A stretch of 64,000 bases of DNA from Kribbella pratensis (GTDB taxonomy: Bacteria; Actinomycetota; Actinomycetes; Propionibacteriales; Kribbellaceae), in contig NZ_SODP01000001.1 in the NCBI RefSeq assembly GCF_004365355.1, forward strand, positions 2,943,497 to 3,007,496, read 5' to 3'. Shown here piece after piece: positions 46,283 to 55,686 of this stretch. The first letter of the stretch is position 1. Every line of letters begins with the position of its first letter. A program made the position numbers and the translations under genes. The notes under the pieces were generated by a model. The model did not search any database, was not told where the DNA came from, and saw only the letters and a program-made list of their open reading frames with translations.

Positions 46283-46591
46283 TCAGTCGAAGCTCACCGT
46301 GAGTGCCTGAACGGCCCCACCGGGTGTCCATCGCAGCTCCATCGAACCGGTCCCACCGCCCGACCAGCGGAAACGCGCCAGTTCGTCACCGTCGTCGAGC
46401 AGCGTCATCGTCTCGGACGGCGGATTTTCCCGGTACGCCGCCGCGATCGCCGTCCGACCTTCGAACGGACCGACCGGAACGTGTACGAAACTCATGACCG
46501 CGTTCTCGGCGAATCGCTCGGCGAAGGCGTCCCAGTCGCCGGTCGTGACCGCCCGGTTGAACGCGTCGACGTGGTCGGCGACCCGGCTCAC
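46283..46591 (-). CDS. SnoaL/NTF2-like protein
   Basis: A 102-residue NTF2-fold protein ([40 protein letters not shown]). Such cone-shaped domains bind small ligands or act as isomerases; no catalytic residues can be assigned. It follows rarA with a 4-bp overlap, so it is read from the rarA transcript. Confidence 0.8.
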   Translation of the reverse strand: MSRVADHVDAFNRAVTTGDWDAFAERFAENAVMSFVHVPVGPFEGRTAIAAAYRENPPSETMTLLDDGDELARFRWSGGGTGSMELRWTPGGAVQALTVSFD

Positions 46592-48012
46592 TTCCGATCC
46601 CTCAGGATCTTGCGGATCGCCGCCACCCGATCGGCGTACGCCGCCTCGCCGCCTCGCCGGGTCGGCTTGTAGTAGTCGGTGCCGTCGATCACGTCCGGGG
46701 CGTACTGCTGCGGCACGACGCCGCGCGGATCGTTGTGGGAATACTCGTACGACGAGCCGTGGCCGATCTTCTTGGCGCCTGCGTAGTGCGCGTCGCGCAG
46801 ATGCGGCGGGACCGGACCGACCTTGCCCGCCTTCACGTCCGCGATCGCGGCGTCGACGGCCACGATCACCGCGTTGGACTTCGGCGCCAGCGCCAGCGCG
46901 ACGACGGCCTGCGCGAGGTTGATCCGCGCCTCCGGCATACCGATCAGCTGCACCGCCTCGGCCGCGGCGACCGCGACGCCGAGCGCGGTCGGGTCGCCCA
47001 TGCCGATGTCCTCGCTCGCGGAGATCACCAGTCGTCGGGCGATGAAGCGAGGGTCCTCCCCCGCCTCGATCATCCGGGCCAGGTAGTGCATGGAGGCGTC
47101 GACATCCGAACCCCGGATCGACTTGATCAACGCCGACGCGACGTCGTAATGCTGGTCGCCGGCCCGGTCGTACCGCACCGCGGCCCGGTCGACCGCCGTC
47201 TCCAGCGTCACCAGGTCGATGACCGCCCGCCCCGGCAGCTCATCCGGCGTACCGTCGGTGGCTTGCTCGTATTTGACGGCCTGGTCGTGCTTGGCGCGAG
47301 CTCCGCCGGCCGCGGCTTCCAGGTACGTGAGTGCGCGGCGGGCATCCCCTCCGGCCATCCGGAGCAGGTGGTCCCGCGCGTCCTGAGCCAGCTCGAACTC
47401 GCCGTTCAGTCCCCGCTCGTCGGAAAGCGCCCGATCGAGGAGCAGCGAGATGTCGTCGTCGGTCAGGGACTCCAGCGTGAGCAGCAGACTGCGCGACAGC
47501 AGCGGCGAGATCACCGAGAAGAACGGGTTCTCCGTGGTGGCCGCGACCAGCGTCACCCAGCGATTCTCCACGCCGGGCAGCAGCGCGTCCTGCTGTGCCT
47601 TCGTGAACCGGTGCACCTCGTCGATGAACAGCACGGTCTCCACCGCACCGCTCGCGCGGGAGAGGTCGCGGCGGGCGCCGTCGATCACCTGCCGCACGTC
47701 CTTCACACCGGCCGTGACCGCGGACAGCTCCACGAACTTCCGATTGGTCTGGTGCGACACCACGGCCGCGATCGTGGTCTTGCCCGTCCCCGGAGGGCCC
47801 CACAGCAACAGCGACATCGGCTGGTCACCCTCCACCAGCCGTCGCAGCGGCGAGCCCGGTGCAAGCAGGTGCTGCTGCCCCACCAACTCGTCCAGACTCC
47901 GCGGCCGCATCCGCACCGCCAACGGAGCCGCCGTGTGATCCGCATCCGCCAAGCTCCCGCCACCGCGGGCCGGCGCAGGAGCACCCGGAAGATCGAACAA
48001 CCCTTCACTCAC
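46588..48012 (-). CDS. rarA: Replication-associated recombination protein A (RarA/MgsA)
   Basis: A 474-residue clamp-loader-like AAA+ ATPase acting at stalled replication forks. Walker [19 protein letters not shown], Walker [21 protein letters not shown], sensor 1 [20 protein letters not shown], and the C-terminal [22 protein letters not shown] region are all present. The N-terminal 30 residues are variable. Upstream lies a 32-bp tandem repeat array. Confidence 0.95.
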   Translation of the reverse strand: MSEGLFDLPGAPAPARGGGSLADADHTAAPLAVRMRPRSLDELVGQQHLLAPGSPLRRLVEGDQPMSLLLWGPPGTGKTTIAAVVSHQTNRKFVELSAVTAGVKDVRQVIDGARRDLSRASGAVETVLFIDEVHRFTKAQQDALLPGVENRWVTLVAATTENPFFSVISPLLSRSLLLTLESLTDDDISLLLDRALSDERGLNGEFELAQDARDHLLRMAGGDARRALTYLEAAAGGARAKHDQAVKYEQATDGTPDELPGRAVIDLVTLETAVDRAAVRYDRAGDQHYDVASALIKSIRGSDVDASMHYLARMIEAGEDPRFIARRLVISASEDIGMGDPTALGVAVAAAEAVQLIGMPEARINLAQAVVALALAPKSNAVIVAVDAAIADVKAGKVGPVPPHLRDAHYAGAKKIGHGSSYEYSHNDPRGVVPQQYAPDVIDGTDYYKPTRRGGEAAYADRVAAIRKILRDRK

Positions 48013-48033
48013 CCCACAACCCTATCCACCCCC

Positions 48034-48213
48034 ACCGACACTCCCCCGCGACGCCGCCTCCCCCACCAGACACACCCCCGCGACGCCGCCTCCCCCACCA
48101 GACACACCCCCGCGACGCCGCCTCCCCCACCAGACACACCCCCGCGACGCCGCCTCCCCACCGACGCTCCCCCGCGACGCCGCCTCCCCCGCCGACACTC
48201 CCCCGCCTACGCC
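48034..48213. repeat. 32-bp tandem repeat array upstream of rarA
   Basis: The marker GCGACGCCGCCTCCCC starts at 48048, 48080, 48112, 48144 and 48174, i.e. three steps of 32 bp and one of 30; a degenerate copy follows to about 48213. The units also carry CACCAGACACACC. It starts about 35 bases upstream of the rarA start codon, so its promoter must lie within or beyond it. Confidence 0.85.
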
Positions 48214-48254
48214 GGCCCCTGCCGTCCCCGCCCCCGCACCCCCGCGAGCTGTCG

Positions 48255-48329
48255 GGGGCTTGAACACCTCCTGGTGGGCTGGGACAGGCAATAACAGGTG
48301 TTAGGCCCCGGGAAGGTGTTCAAGGCCCC
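48255..48329. repeat. Diverged copy of the dispersed repeat, with long inverted arms
   Basis: 48271-48329 aligns end to end with the core unit at 27767-27824, sharing CTGGTGGGC, GACA, GCAATA, CCCCG and the closing GCCCC. Outer arms GGGGCTTGAACACCT (48255-48269) and AGGTGTTCAAGGCCCC (48314-48329) form an imperfect inverted repeat, and a second AGGTGTT near 48297 could compete for pairing. The 398-bp gap 48013-48410 otherwise holds only the tandem array and G/C-rich sequence; no gene seen. Confidence 0.6.
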
Positions 48330-48410
48330 GCCGGGTGGTATGCGGGATGGGGTGGTGGGGGGCGGAGGGGACCAGCTCGCGTACGGCGTCTGCCGGAAGG
48401 TGTCCGTCCG

Positions 48411-49046
48411 TCATCCCACGGCGGTAGGACGACCGGGGGCGAACACAAGGTGGTAAGTGCCGCTCCGCCGCAACAGCACGATGGTCGGCACCTGCAGGAC
48501 GACGATGGTGGCGATCGTGATCACCGGGTCGAGCGCCGGCACTACGGAGATCGGCAGTGTGTACGAGAGCACGACGCGCACGATCGCGTCGACGATCGAC
48601 GCGATCCCCCAGCACACGGTGATCCACTTCCAGGCGTCCCGGAACCGCGCGTTCGTCTCCCACAGCTCGTCCATCAGTGCCGCCCGCCGGGCAAACATCG
48701 CCTGGGTGACGATGTAGGTCAATGGCTTCGGGTGCCGCAGCGACCACAAGGTAATGCCGGCGAACGGCAGGCTGATCCAGGCGTTCCGGACGAGCAGCAG
48801 GCGCGCATCTCCACCCAGTACTGCGACGACCGTGCTCGCCACCATGCTGACGACGACGGCCATCCCGACCAGGTCCGTACGCCGCTCGCGCACCAGCGAG
48901 ACCGCGGAACTGATCAGACCTGGGATCACACCGGCGAGCAGTGCGATCAGGTCACCGGCACCGAGCGCCTTGAGGCCGTAGTACAGAGCGAGCGGGACGG
49001 CGATGTCGACGACGAGGAGCCATCGGCCTTTACGCGTGGTGGGCAT
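48411..49046 (-). CDS. VC0807-like integral membrane protein
   Basis: A 211-residue protein with six or so membrane segments (LLVVDIAVPLALYYGLKAL, LIALLAGVIPGLISSAVSLV, VRNAWISLPFAGITLWSLRH). The D-x5-PL-x-LYY start and GVIPGLIS-x-RERRTDLVG resemble the VC0807 family, of unknown function. ATG at 49046 (MPTTRKGRWL) chosen because the frame above it is not protein-like; no ribosome-binding site is evident. Confidence 0.7.
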   Translation of the reverse strand: MPTTRKGRWLLVVDIAVPLALYYGLKALGAGDLIALLAGVIPGLISSAVSLVRERRTDLVGMAVVVSMVASTVVAVLGGDARLLLVRNAWISLPFAGITLWSLRHPKPLTYIVTQAMFARRAALMDELWETNARFRDAWKWITVCWGIASIVDAIVRVVLSYTLPISVVPALDPVITIATIVVLQVPTIVLLRRSGTYHLVFAPGRPTAVG

Positions 49047-49116
49047 GCCGACAGCGTCGCCCGCCCGGCCGCCGGACCACATCGAGCCGACGGCTGTGCG
49101 CGCCTAAACCAAAGTC

Positions 49117-51819
49117 TTAGTCCTTCTTGTCCGACTTCTCTTCGTCGTCCTCGTCGTCGGCGTCGCGCAGTTCCTCGGGCAGGTCCTCGTCGTCGTCGGC
49201 GTCGCGGAGTTCCTCCGGGAGGTCGTCCTGGTCGAACTCCTCGTCGAGGATCTCGTCGGGCTCGGCCGCCGATTCAGGCTTGATCGCGTTGCGGAGCCGG
49301 CCGAGGATGCGGTCCGCCTCGGTGCCGAACGGGTTGTCGTTGACCAGGTACGTCCAGGTCGCGGTCGGCCGCGGGATCCCGCTGGCCTCCTCGTCGAGGC
49401 CTTCGGACGTGATCTCCGCCGTAGCGAACGTCTCGGCCGCGTCCTTCCAGGCGTCCTCGATCAGCGTGTCGAACGACGCGATCGCCGACTTGTTGAACTC
49501 GTCGATCGGCTTCAGGTGCACGATGCCGCCGGCCAGCGACCGCAGGTGGATGCCTTCGCGCAGGTCCGCGAGGTACGCCAGGTGGTCGGTCCACCGCCGG
49601 TCCAGATGGCCCAGTGCGATCCGTCGCGCGGCGGCCTTCACCACGTCCTCGCCGACCTCGTCGACCAGTTCGTCGTACCGCTCCTTGGCCCGCTCGGCGA
49701 GCTCGGTCGCGGCCAGGTCCTCGGTCAGCACCTTCTCGCGGGTCTCGAGCAGGATCGCACGCTGCTGGCCGGTAAGGCGGTTGTACTGCCAGGTGGTCCG
49801 GTGCAGCTCGGCGTTCGCACCGTCGGCGACCCGCTGCGCGTGCTCGAGCATGCCGATCGACTTGCGGTCGGTCAGCCGCCCGGTCTCGTCCGGGTGCGGG
49901 CGCAGGCCCGACGAAACGGAGTACCGCGTCACCAGCTCGTCCCCGAGCGACGCGAAGAACAGCGTCTCGCCCGGGTCGCCCTGACGGCCGGCACGACCAC
50001 GCAACTGGTCGTCGAGCCGTCGCGACGCGTGCAGGCCGGTGCCGATCACGTACAGGCCACCGAGCTCGATGGCCTTCTCCTTGTCGTGCGACTCGTCCTT
50101 ACCGCCCAGCCGGATGTCCGTACCGCGGCCGGCCATCTGCGTCGACACCGTCACGGTCCCGGGCACACCGGCCTCGGCGATGATCGCGGCCTCTTCGGCG
50201 TCGTTCTTCGCGTTCAGTACGACGTGCTCGATCCCGGCCGCCTCGAGCTTGTCGCTGAGCTGCTCGGACTCCTCGACGCTGTGCGTGCCGATCAGGATCG
50301 GCCGGCCGGACTCGTGCACGACGCCGATGTGCTTGACCAGCGCCTCGTTCTTCTGCTCGACCGTCAGGTACAACCGGTCGGGGTCGTCCTTGCGGATGTT
50401 CGGCTTGTTCGGCGGTACAACCGCCACGTCGACGTCGTAGAACTCCTGCAGCGACTCTCCGACGACCACCGCCGTACCGGTCATGCCGCACAGCGTCTTG
50501 TACCGCTTGACCAGCGCCTGCACCGTGATGCTGTCCAGCACCTCACCGGAGTCGCTGACCGGCACGGCCTCCTTGGCCTCGACCGCAGCCTGCAGACCGT
50601 CGGGCCAGCGCTGCAGCTTCGCGACCCGGCCGCGGTTGTTGTTGATCAGGCTGACCTTGCCGTCGCGAACCAGGTAGTCGACGTCGCGGCGCAGCAGCAC
50701 CTCGGCATGCAGCGCGACGTTGATCTGGGTCAGCCGGTCCAGGTTCTCGTCCGCGTAGAGGTTGAACTCCCTCGGCGCCGGCTCCTCGACCTCCGCGTCG
50801 TCTGTCTCGGACTGGTCGGCCCCCGAGGCGTCCGCCCCCGAGCCCTCGGTTTCCCCGGCCTCCGCCTCGCCCGCGGCATCGACCGTCTCCGCCTCGTCAG
50901 TCGTCGAGTCAGTCGCCGCCTCCTCGGCCGCCGCCTCCTCGGCCGCCGCCTCCTCGGCCGCCGCCTCCTCGGCCGCAGCTTCCTCGGCCCTCGCGCCGAG
51001 GGCCTTCTCGACCTTGTCGGTGCCCCGGTCGGTCAGTGCGACGGTCCGGCCGTCGCCGTCGATCTCGTAGTCCACGCCCGCGCGCAGAGTCCGGACGAGC
51101 TGGACCACGTCGTCGTCCAGCGCCTCGGACCGGGTCGCACCGGCGAGGACCATCGGCACGCGGGCCTCGTCGATCAGCACCGAGTCGGCCTCGTCGACGA
51201 GCGCCACGTCGGCCTCGACGGCGACCCGGTCGTCGACCTTGGTGACGAGACGATCCCGCAGTACGTCGAAGCCGATCTCGTTGACCGGGACGTAGCAGAC
51301 CTCGGCCTGGTACGCCTCGCGGCGCTCCTCCGGCGTGGACGCCTGGCCGACGTGCGACACGGTCACACCGAGCAGCTCGTACACCGGGCCCATCCACTCG
51401 GCGTCGCGCTTGGCCAGGTAGTCGTTCACGGCCAGCACGTGCACCCGGCGGCCGCCGATCGCGTACCCGGCGGCGGCGATCGCACCGGCCAGCGTCTTGC
51501 CCTCACCGGTCCCCATCTCGACGACCCGGCCCTGCAGCATCGCCAGCGCACCGACGACCTGGCCGTCGAACGCCCGCTCGCCGAGGGCCCGCTTGCCTGC
51601 CTCCCGGGCCAGCGCGAGGAACTCGATCTGCTCGTCCTCGTGCAGGCCACCGGTGGTCCGCAGCTCCGTGGCCGCCTCGGTGAGCTCTTCGTCGGTCAGG
51701 GACTGGACCGATTCCTCCGCCTCGCCGACCAGCTGGGTGAGCCGTTCGTACGGGCCGAGATCGATCGAGCCGGGGCGCTGCAGCAGCCGGCGGAAGCGAG
51801 AAGCGATTTTCAGGGCCAT
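49117..51819 (-). CDS. secA2: Accessory Sec translocase ATPase SecA2, with acidic insertion
   Basis: A SecA-family preprotein translocase ATPase of the actinobacterial accessory type, 900 residues versus about 780-800 usual. Walker A EMGTGEGKTLAGAIAAAGYA (residues ~101-120), the DEAD-like LVDEADSVLIDEAR, and the second motor domain STQMAGRGTDIRLGG are intact. Residues ~276-350 are an insertion of AAAEE repeats and acidic Ser/Asp sequence placed just before NLYADENLDRLTQINVALHA. The C-terminus has a duplicated acidic block DLPEELRDADD and no zinc-binding Cys motif. The start is ATG at 51819 (MALKIASRFRRLLQRPG), family-like, though no clear ribosome-binding site precedes it. A housekeeping SecA must lie elsewhere. 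Confidence 0.92.
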   Translation of the reverse strand: MALKIASRFRRLLQRPGSIDLGPYERLTQLVGEAEESVQSLTDEELTEAATELRTTGGLHEDEQIEFLALAREAGKRALGERAFDGQVVGALAMLQGRVVEMGTGEGKTLAGAIAAAGYAIGGRRVHVLAVNDYLAKRDAEWMGPVYELLGVTVSHVGQASTPEERREAYQAEVCYVPVNEIGFDVLRDRLVTKVDDRVAVEADVALVDEADSVLIDEARVPMVLAGATRSEALDDDVVQLVRTLRAGVDYEIDGDGRTVALTDRGTDKVEKALGARAEEAAAEEAAAEEAAAEEAAAEEAATDSTTDEAETVDAAGEAEAGETEGSGADASGADQSETDDAEVEEPAPREFNLYADENLDRLTQINVALHAEVLLRRDVDYLVRDGKVSLINNNRGRVAKLQRWPDGLQAAVEAKEAVPVSDSGEVLDSITVQALVKRYKTLCGMTGTAVVVGESLQEFYDVDVAVVPPNKPNIRKDDPDRLYLTVEQKNEALVKHIGVVHESGRPILIGTHSVEESEQLSDKLEAAGIEHVVLNAKNDAEEAAIIAEAGVPGTVTVSTQMAGRGTDIRLGGKDESHDKEKAIELGGLYVIGTGLHASRRLDDQLRGRAGRQGDPGETLFFASLGDELVTRYSVSSGLRPHPDETGRLTDRKSIGMLEHAQRVADGANAELHRTTWQYNRLTGQQRAILLETREKVLTEDLAATELAERAKERYDELVDEVGEDVVKAAARRIALGHLDRRWTDHLAYLADLREGIHLRSLAGGIVHLKPIDEFNKSAIASFDTLIEDAWKDAAETFATAEITSEGLDEEASGIPRPTATWTYLVNDNPFGTEADRILGRLRNAIKPESAAEPDEILDEEFDQDDLPEELRDADDDEDLPEELRDADDEDDEEKSDKKD
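50914..50992. repeat. 15-bp in-frame repeat in secA2
   Basis: GCCGCCTCCTCGGCC is repeated about five times, encoding the AEEAA repeats of the SecA2 insertion. Period is a multiple of three, so copy changes keep the frame. Confidence 0.8.
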
Positions 51820-51886
51820 GATGCAGGCAACGTACAGCGTCGGCGTGTCGTTCCGCTCGTCAGGGGACGGCGGGCCGTCCCGTGAG

Positions 51887-52684
51887 TCAGGGTGTCCACT
51901 CGTACGGTGTCGTGGTTGTAACGGCGTGGAGACCGAGCTTCTGGAGGATCGGGCGGGAGTCCTCGGAGGCGTCGACGCGGAGGAACTCGTATCCGCGGTC
52001 TTTCGCGAGCCGGGCGCGATGGACAAGCAGTGCGCTGTAGATCCCCTGGCGGCGCCACTCCGGGAGCGTTCCGCCGCCCCAGAGGCTGGCGAACCCGGTG
52101 CCGGGGTGGAACCGGATCCACGCCGCCGACACGGCCGGGCCCTGTTTCAGCACGTCCTCGACCAGGAAGACAGACAACCGGTCCGGGAACATCCGCGCCT
52201 CGTCCTGCAACTGCTCCACGATCCGTGCCAGCCCGTTACCCCACAGCGTGTCGGTCAGTACGGCGATCCGGTGGAAGTCGTCCGCTCCGTCGGCCTCCCG
52301 CAACCGCACCTTCGACGGCAGCGCCGACGGCCGCTCGAGGATCCGGTCCACCTCACCGAGGATCAGCGTCTCCGGGTCCTGCTTGCTGAAGCCCGCCTTG
52401 ACCAGCCGTTCACCGAGATCGGCCGGCTCGTCGTACGCGTAGGTCTTCCACTCGAACGGCAGCCCGCGCTCCCGGAAGAACGCCAGCTCCTGCTCGATCA
52501 CGGCGTCCGGGTCATCCCCGAGCCCGCGCGGCGTCTCGACGAAACCGGCTCCCTCGGGGCCCTCGACGTACGAGCGATGCACCAGCCCCTCGTGCTCTTG
52601 CTTCCAGCCGGGAATCGCGTCCGCATCCGGTAGCCGGATGCGGCGATGGAACACGTCGAGCAGCTCGTCAGGCGTCATCTGCAC
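51887..52684 (-). CDS. GNAT family N-acetyltransferase
   Basis: A 265-residue protein whose C-terminal half is a GNAT domain: FHPGTGFASLWGGGTLPEWR then RRQGIYSALLVHRARLAKDR with the RRQGIY acetyl-CoA loop, and FLRVDASEDSRPILQKLGLH. The N-terminal half is a second, degenerate domain. Starts at 52684 (GTG) and 52678 (ATG) are both possible. Substrate unknown; between secA2 and a divergent secreted protein gene. Confidence 0.82.
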   Translation of the reverse strand: MQMTPDELLDVFHRRIRLPDADAIPGWKQEHEGLVHRSYVEGPEGAGFVETPRGLGDDPDAVIEQELAFFRERGLPFEWKTYAYDEPADLGERLVKAGFSKQDPETLILGEVDRILERPSALPSKVRLREADGADDFHRIAVLTDTLWGNGLARIVEQLQDEARMFPDRLSVFLVEDVLKQGPAVSAAWIRFHPGTGFASLWGGGTLPEWRRQGIYSALLVHRARLAKDRGYEFLRVDASEDSRPILQKLGLHAVTTTTPYEWTP

Positions 52685-52784
52685 ATCGTGCCCGAACGGC
52701 TACCTGAAATCACCAGGATAAAAAGCAAACCAGTTGGCGACTGGTGTCGTCCAAGTAAGTGTCCTCACAAGGGGGGAACACATC

Positions 52785-53387
52785 ATGAACATCCACCACA
52801 TCACACCCAAGACGATCATCGCCGCACTAGCGGTGATGGCAGTCCCCGCGGCCGCGTTCGCCGCACCGGTACTGACCGGATCCGCTGCCGCCCCCCGAAA
52901 CACCTCGACCACCGCCGTCGCCATCGCGTCCTGCCCGCGCGGCTGGGGATCGTTGCCCGAGGCAAACAGCCGGATGACGCAGGCTCCGGTGACCGCCGTC
53001 CGCACCGGACGGCATGCCTGCTACGACCGGATCGTCGTCGACATCCGCGGTCGCGCACCGGGGTACGACGTCCGCTACGTGAAGAACGTCTACACCGACG
53101 GCGCCGGACACCTCGTCCCGCTCCGCGGCGGGGCGAAACTGCAGGTCGTGGTCCGCGCTCCGGCGTACAGCTCGACCGGTGCCGCGACGTACTCGCCGAA
53201 GAATGCCAGGGAGCTGACCAACGTGGCCGGCTACAGCACGTTCCGGCAGGTGGCTTACGCGGGCACGTTCGAGGGACAGACGACGATCGGGCTCGGCGTC
53301 CGCGCCCGGCTGCCGTTCCGCGTCTACACGCTGGCCGGGCCGGGATCGAACACGCGCTTGGTGATCGACGTCGCGCACCACTGGTAA
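52785..53387 (+). CDS. Secreted AMIN-like domain protein
   Basis: A 200-residue exported protein. The signal peptide reads NIHHITPKTIIAALAVMAVP with cleavage probably after AFA. The mature part has the beta-sandwich pattern CYDRIVVDIRGRAPGYDVRY, LRGGAKLQVVVRAPAYS, TTIGLGVRARLPFRVYTL and RLVIDVAHHW of the AMIN-like family, which in other proteins binds peptidoglycan or sits near cell-wall enzymes. GGGGGGA lies 8 bases before the ATG at 52785. Divergent from the acetyltransferase, convergent with the GxGYxYP gene. Confidence 0.78.
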   Translation: MNIHHITPKTIIAALAVMAVPAAAFAAPVLTGSAAAPRNTSTTAVAIASCPRGWGSLPEANSRMTQAPVTAVRTGRHACYDRIVVDIRGRAPGYDVRYVKNVYTDGAGHLVPLRGGAKLQVVVRAPAYSSTGAATYSPKNARELTNVAGYSTFRQVAYAGTFEGQTTIGLGVRARLPFRVYTLAGPGSNTRLVIDVAHHW

Positions 53388-53438
53388 GCCCGCCCCGCGG
53401 TCGCCCGGTTCCTCCCCCCGGGCGACCGCTTCCGCCTG

Positions 53439-55475
53439 CTACAGGGTTCGGTTGAGCAGGTCGTAGAAAGAGTTACCGAGGAGCAGCTCGTACGGATCGG
53501 TCAGTAGCGGTCCGAGTTCTGCCATGTCCGACGGCGTCCAGGACCAGGCGCCGATGAGGCCCGAGATGAACAGCGGGCTCGCACCGTCCCAGTTCGCGAT
53601 CCGCTGGTCCAGCGCGGCCTTGAACTCGACCGCTTTACCGGGTGCGCCCCAGCCGCCGGTGATCGGGATGCCGCCGTGGCGCACCGTCAACGTGTCGCCG
53701 TCCCAGGTCTGCATGATCCCCTTGGTCGGCGTGTAATCGGCGTACCCCTTGGCGATCTCCTCCGACAATTGGACCCAGGTGCCGTCCTGCCGGCCGCTGT
53801 ACGCGTAGACGACCTCCAGGGCGGTACGGCGCATGAAGTCGCCGGTCATCTTGAGGTACTTCGTGAGCTCGCCGGGGTTCCACGATGCCGGATAGGTGTA
53901 CCCGCCGCCGGACGGGCCGCAGACCAGGTAGTCGTTGGCGGTCGCGGTGCGCTGGTAGTGGCTGTAGATGTTCGGACCGGCCTCGGCGAGCAGCGGGCTG
54001 ATCGTCCAGTTGGTCGGTACTTCGCCGCGCTTCGGGTCGTCCCAGATGTCGCGCAGCCGGCGCTGGCAGTACTGGATGTTGTCGCCTTCACCGAACGTCA
54101 GGGTCAGATAGACCTTGTTCTTCGCCTTGTTGACCCGCCGTACCGGCCGGGGCGTGCTGGAGATGGGTGCGGCGGTGCCGGCGTGCACCGTGCCGTTCAT
54201 GTAGAAGTCGGCCGCGACGACCGGCGAACCGCCCTTGCTGGCCAGGTCCACACCGTCCCATTCGCCGGAGACGTCGTTCGCGAACCAGCCCATGTACGGC
54301 GCGAGGGTGGGCCACTTGGCGTAGTGCTCGATGAGCAGGTCACCGGTCGCGCCGCCGGGTGGTAGCCAGCTCACCAGGGCCTTGGTGGCAACCACGTAGT
54401 CGCGGAAGTACGGGAACGGCTCGACGCGGGTCGGCGAGGTGTCCGTGGCGCTGACGAGGTACTGGTTCCACATCTCCACCGTGACGACGAGGGACGTCGT
54501 ACCCGCGGGTGGTTCGAAGCGGTAGATCCAGTAGTTGCCGCCGTCGGCGAACCGGTTGGCCTCGCCACCGATCGACGAGTGCGATCCGTCGAACAGGTAC
54601 GGCGCCTCCTCCGGGGTGTTCGGCTCGAAGCGGGCGAACTCGGCGCCGTTCGCCGTCACCACCACGTGGCGCACCGACGCACCCCAGCCGTCGTCGGTGA
54701 ACGAGTCCGCGAACTTGACATACACGGCCTCCTTGCCGAGCTTGGCCGAGACGTCGAGGTTGTAGGTGCCGCGGTTCGACGAGTCGCGGATCTGCTGGGT
54801 CTCGCGAGCGATCTCCTGCCAGACCACGCCTTCCACGTCGACCACCCGGGTCGGCGGCAGACCGGCCAGCAGTTGCTTGGTGACCCGCGGGAACAGGTTG
54901 TCGAGCTGCCACCGGTAGGTCTTCACCACGTCGTCGTCGAACACGCCGCGGAGGTCCTTCACGATCTTCAGGCCGTACGCCTTCGCCTGGTCCGCGTCGG
55001 CGACGACCGCGTTCTCCAGGCCGGCCAGCGTCGTGGCGACGTTGATCGAGTCGGGTACGGCGGGGTCGTAGACGATCGCGCCGCGGACACGGTTGCGGTA
55101 CTTCGCGATCAGGTCCAGCGGGTTCTTGTACAGCTTGGTCGGCAGACGCAGGTCGGTCAGCCATTTGGCGTCCGGCACGCTCTGCGTCCCGGTGTCGTAG
55201 ATGAAGTACAACTCCGGCTCGGTACGGTTGACGATGCCTTGCAACGTTGTCAGCAGGGTCTGATCTCCCCCGCTAAGTTTGCTGACGTCGCCGTAATCCA
55301 GGTGTTTCGGGCGGTTGAACACCGGCAGCAGCCGGGCGGGGCTGCCGGACGTCGATGCTGTGGCCGATCCATCGAGGGCAGCAGCCTGCGCTGAGGTTGC
55401 GAGCCCCGGAACGAGTCCGAGACCCCCCACTGTGACCGCACCGCTGCCCGCCAGGAACGCTCGTCTCGAAACCAT
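53439..55475 (-). CDS. Tat-exported GxGYxYP domain protein, putative glycan-active
   Basis: A 678-residue secreted protein. The twin-arginine signal is VSRRAFLAGSGAVTVGG. An N-terminal domain (RPKHLDYGDVSKLSGGDQTL, LQGIVNRTEPELYFIYD) and the namesake GPSGGGYTYPASWNPGEL match the GxGYxYP family, thought to act on carbohydrate but without proven activity; a beta-rich insert (AVYVKFADSFTDDGWGASVR) resembles a carbohydrate-binding module. The start is ATG at 55475, AGGGAG 9 bases upstream. The 211-bp gap to the next gene (55476-55686) has no further gene. Confidence 0.82.
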   Translation of the reverse strand: MVSRRAFLAGSGAVTVGGLGLVPGLATSAQAAALDGSATASTSGSPARLLPVFNRPKHLDYGDVSKLSGGDQTLLTTLQGIVNRTEPELYFIYDTGTQSVPDAKWLTDLRLPTKLYKNPLDLIAKYRNRVRGAIVYDPAVPDSINVATTLAGLENAVVADADQAKAYGLKIVKDLRGVFDDDVVKTYRWQLDNLFPRVTKQLLAGLPPTRVVDVEGVVWQEIARETQQIRDSSNRGTYNLDVSAKLGKEAVYVKFADSFTDDGWGASVRHVVVTANGAEFARFEPNTPEEAPYLFDGSHSSIGGEANRFADGGNYWIYRFEPPAGTTSLVVTVEMWNQYLVSATDTSPTRVEPFPYFRDYVVATKALVSWLPPGGATGDLLIEHYAKWPTLAPYMGWFANDVSGEWDGVDLASKGGSPVVAADFYMNGTVHAGTAAPISSTPRPVRRVNKAKNKVYLTLTFGEGDNIQYCQRRLRDIWDDPKRGEVPTNWTISPLLAEAGPNIYSHYQRTATANDYLVCGPSGGGYTYPASWNPGELTKYLKMTGDFMRRTALEVVYAYSGRQDGTWVQLSEEIAKGYADYTPTKGIMQTWDGDTLTVRHGGIPITGGWGAPGKAVEFKAALDQRIANWDGASPLFISGLIGAWSWTPSDMAELGPLLTDPYELLLGNSFYDLLNRTL

Positions 55476-55686
55476 CGTGACCACTCCCTGAGGTTGACAT
55501 CGATGTCAATTCAGGCCGGACAGTAGCAACGCCGAGACGGTGTGTACATAGCTCGTTACAACGTTGCCCCAAGAATCTGGAATCGTTTCCGCCAGGCCGG
55601 GCTGCCGCCGCTGGAGACGGCTCTCCCCTGCCGCTCTGGATCTTGGTTGCCGGGCGGTGCGACGGTTCCGTCGGGAGGTTCGAGTG

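Noticed and set aside
49516..51885. A 789-codon plus-strand frame opposite secA2
   Set aside because: Antisense shadow of secA2.
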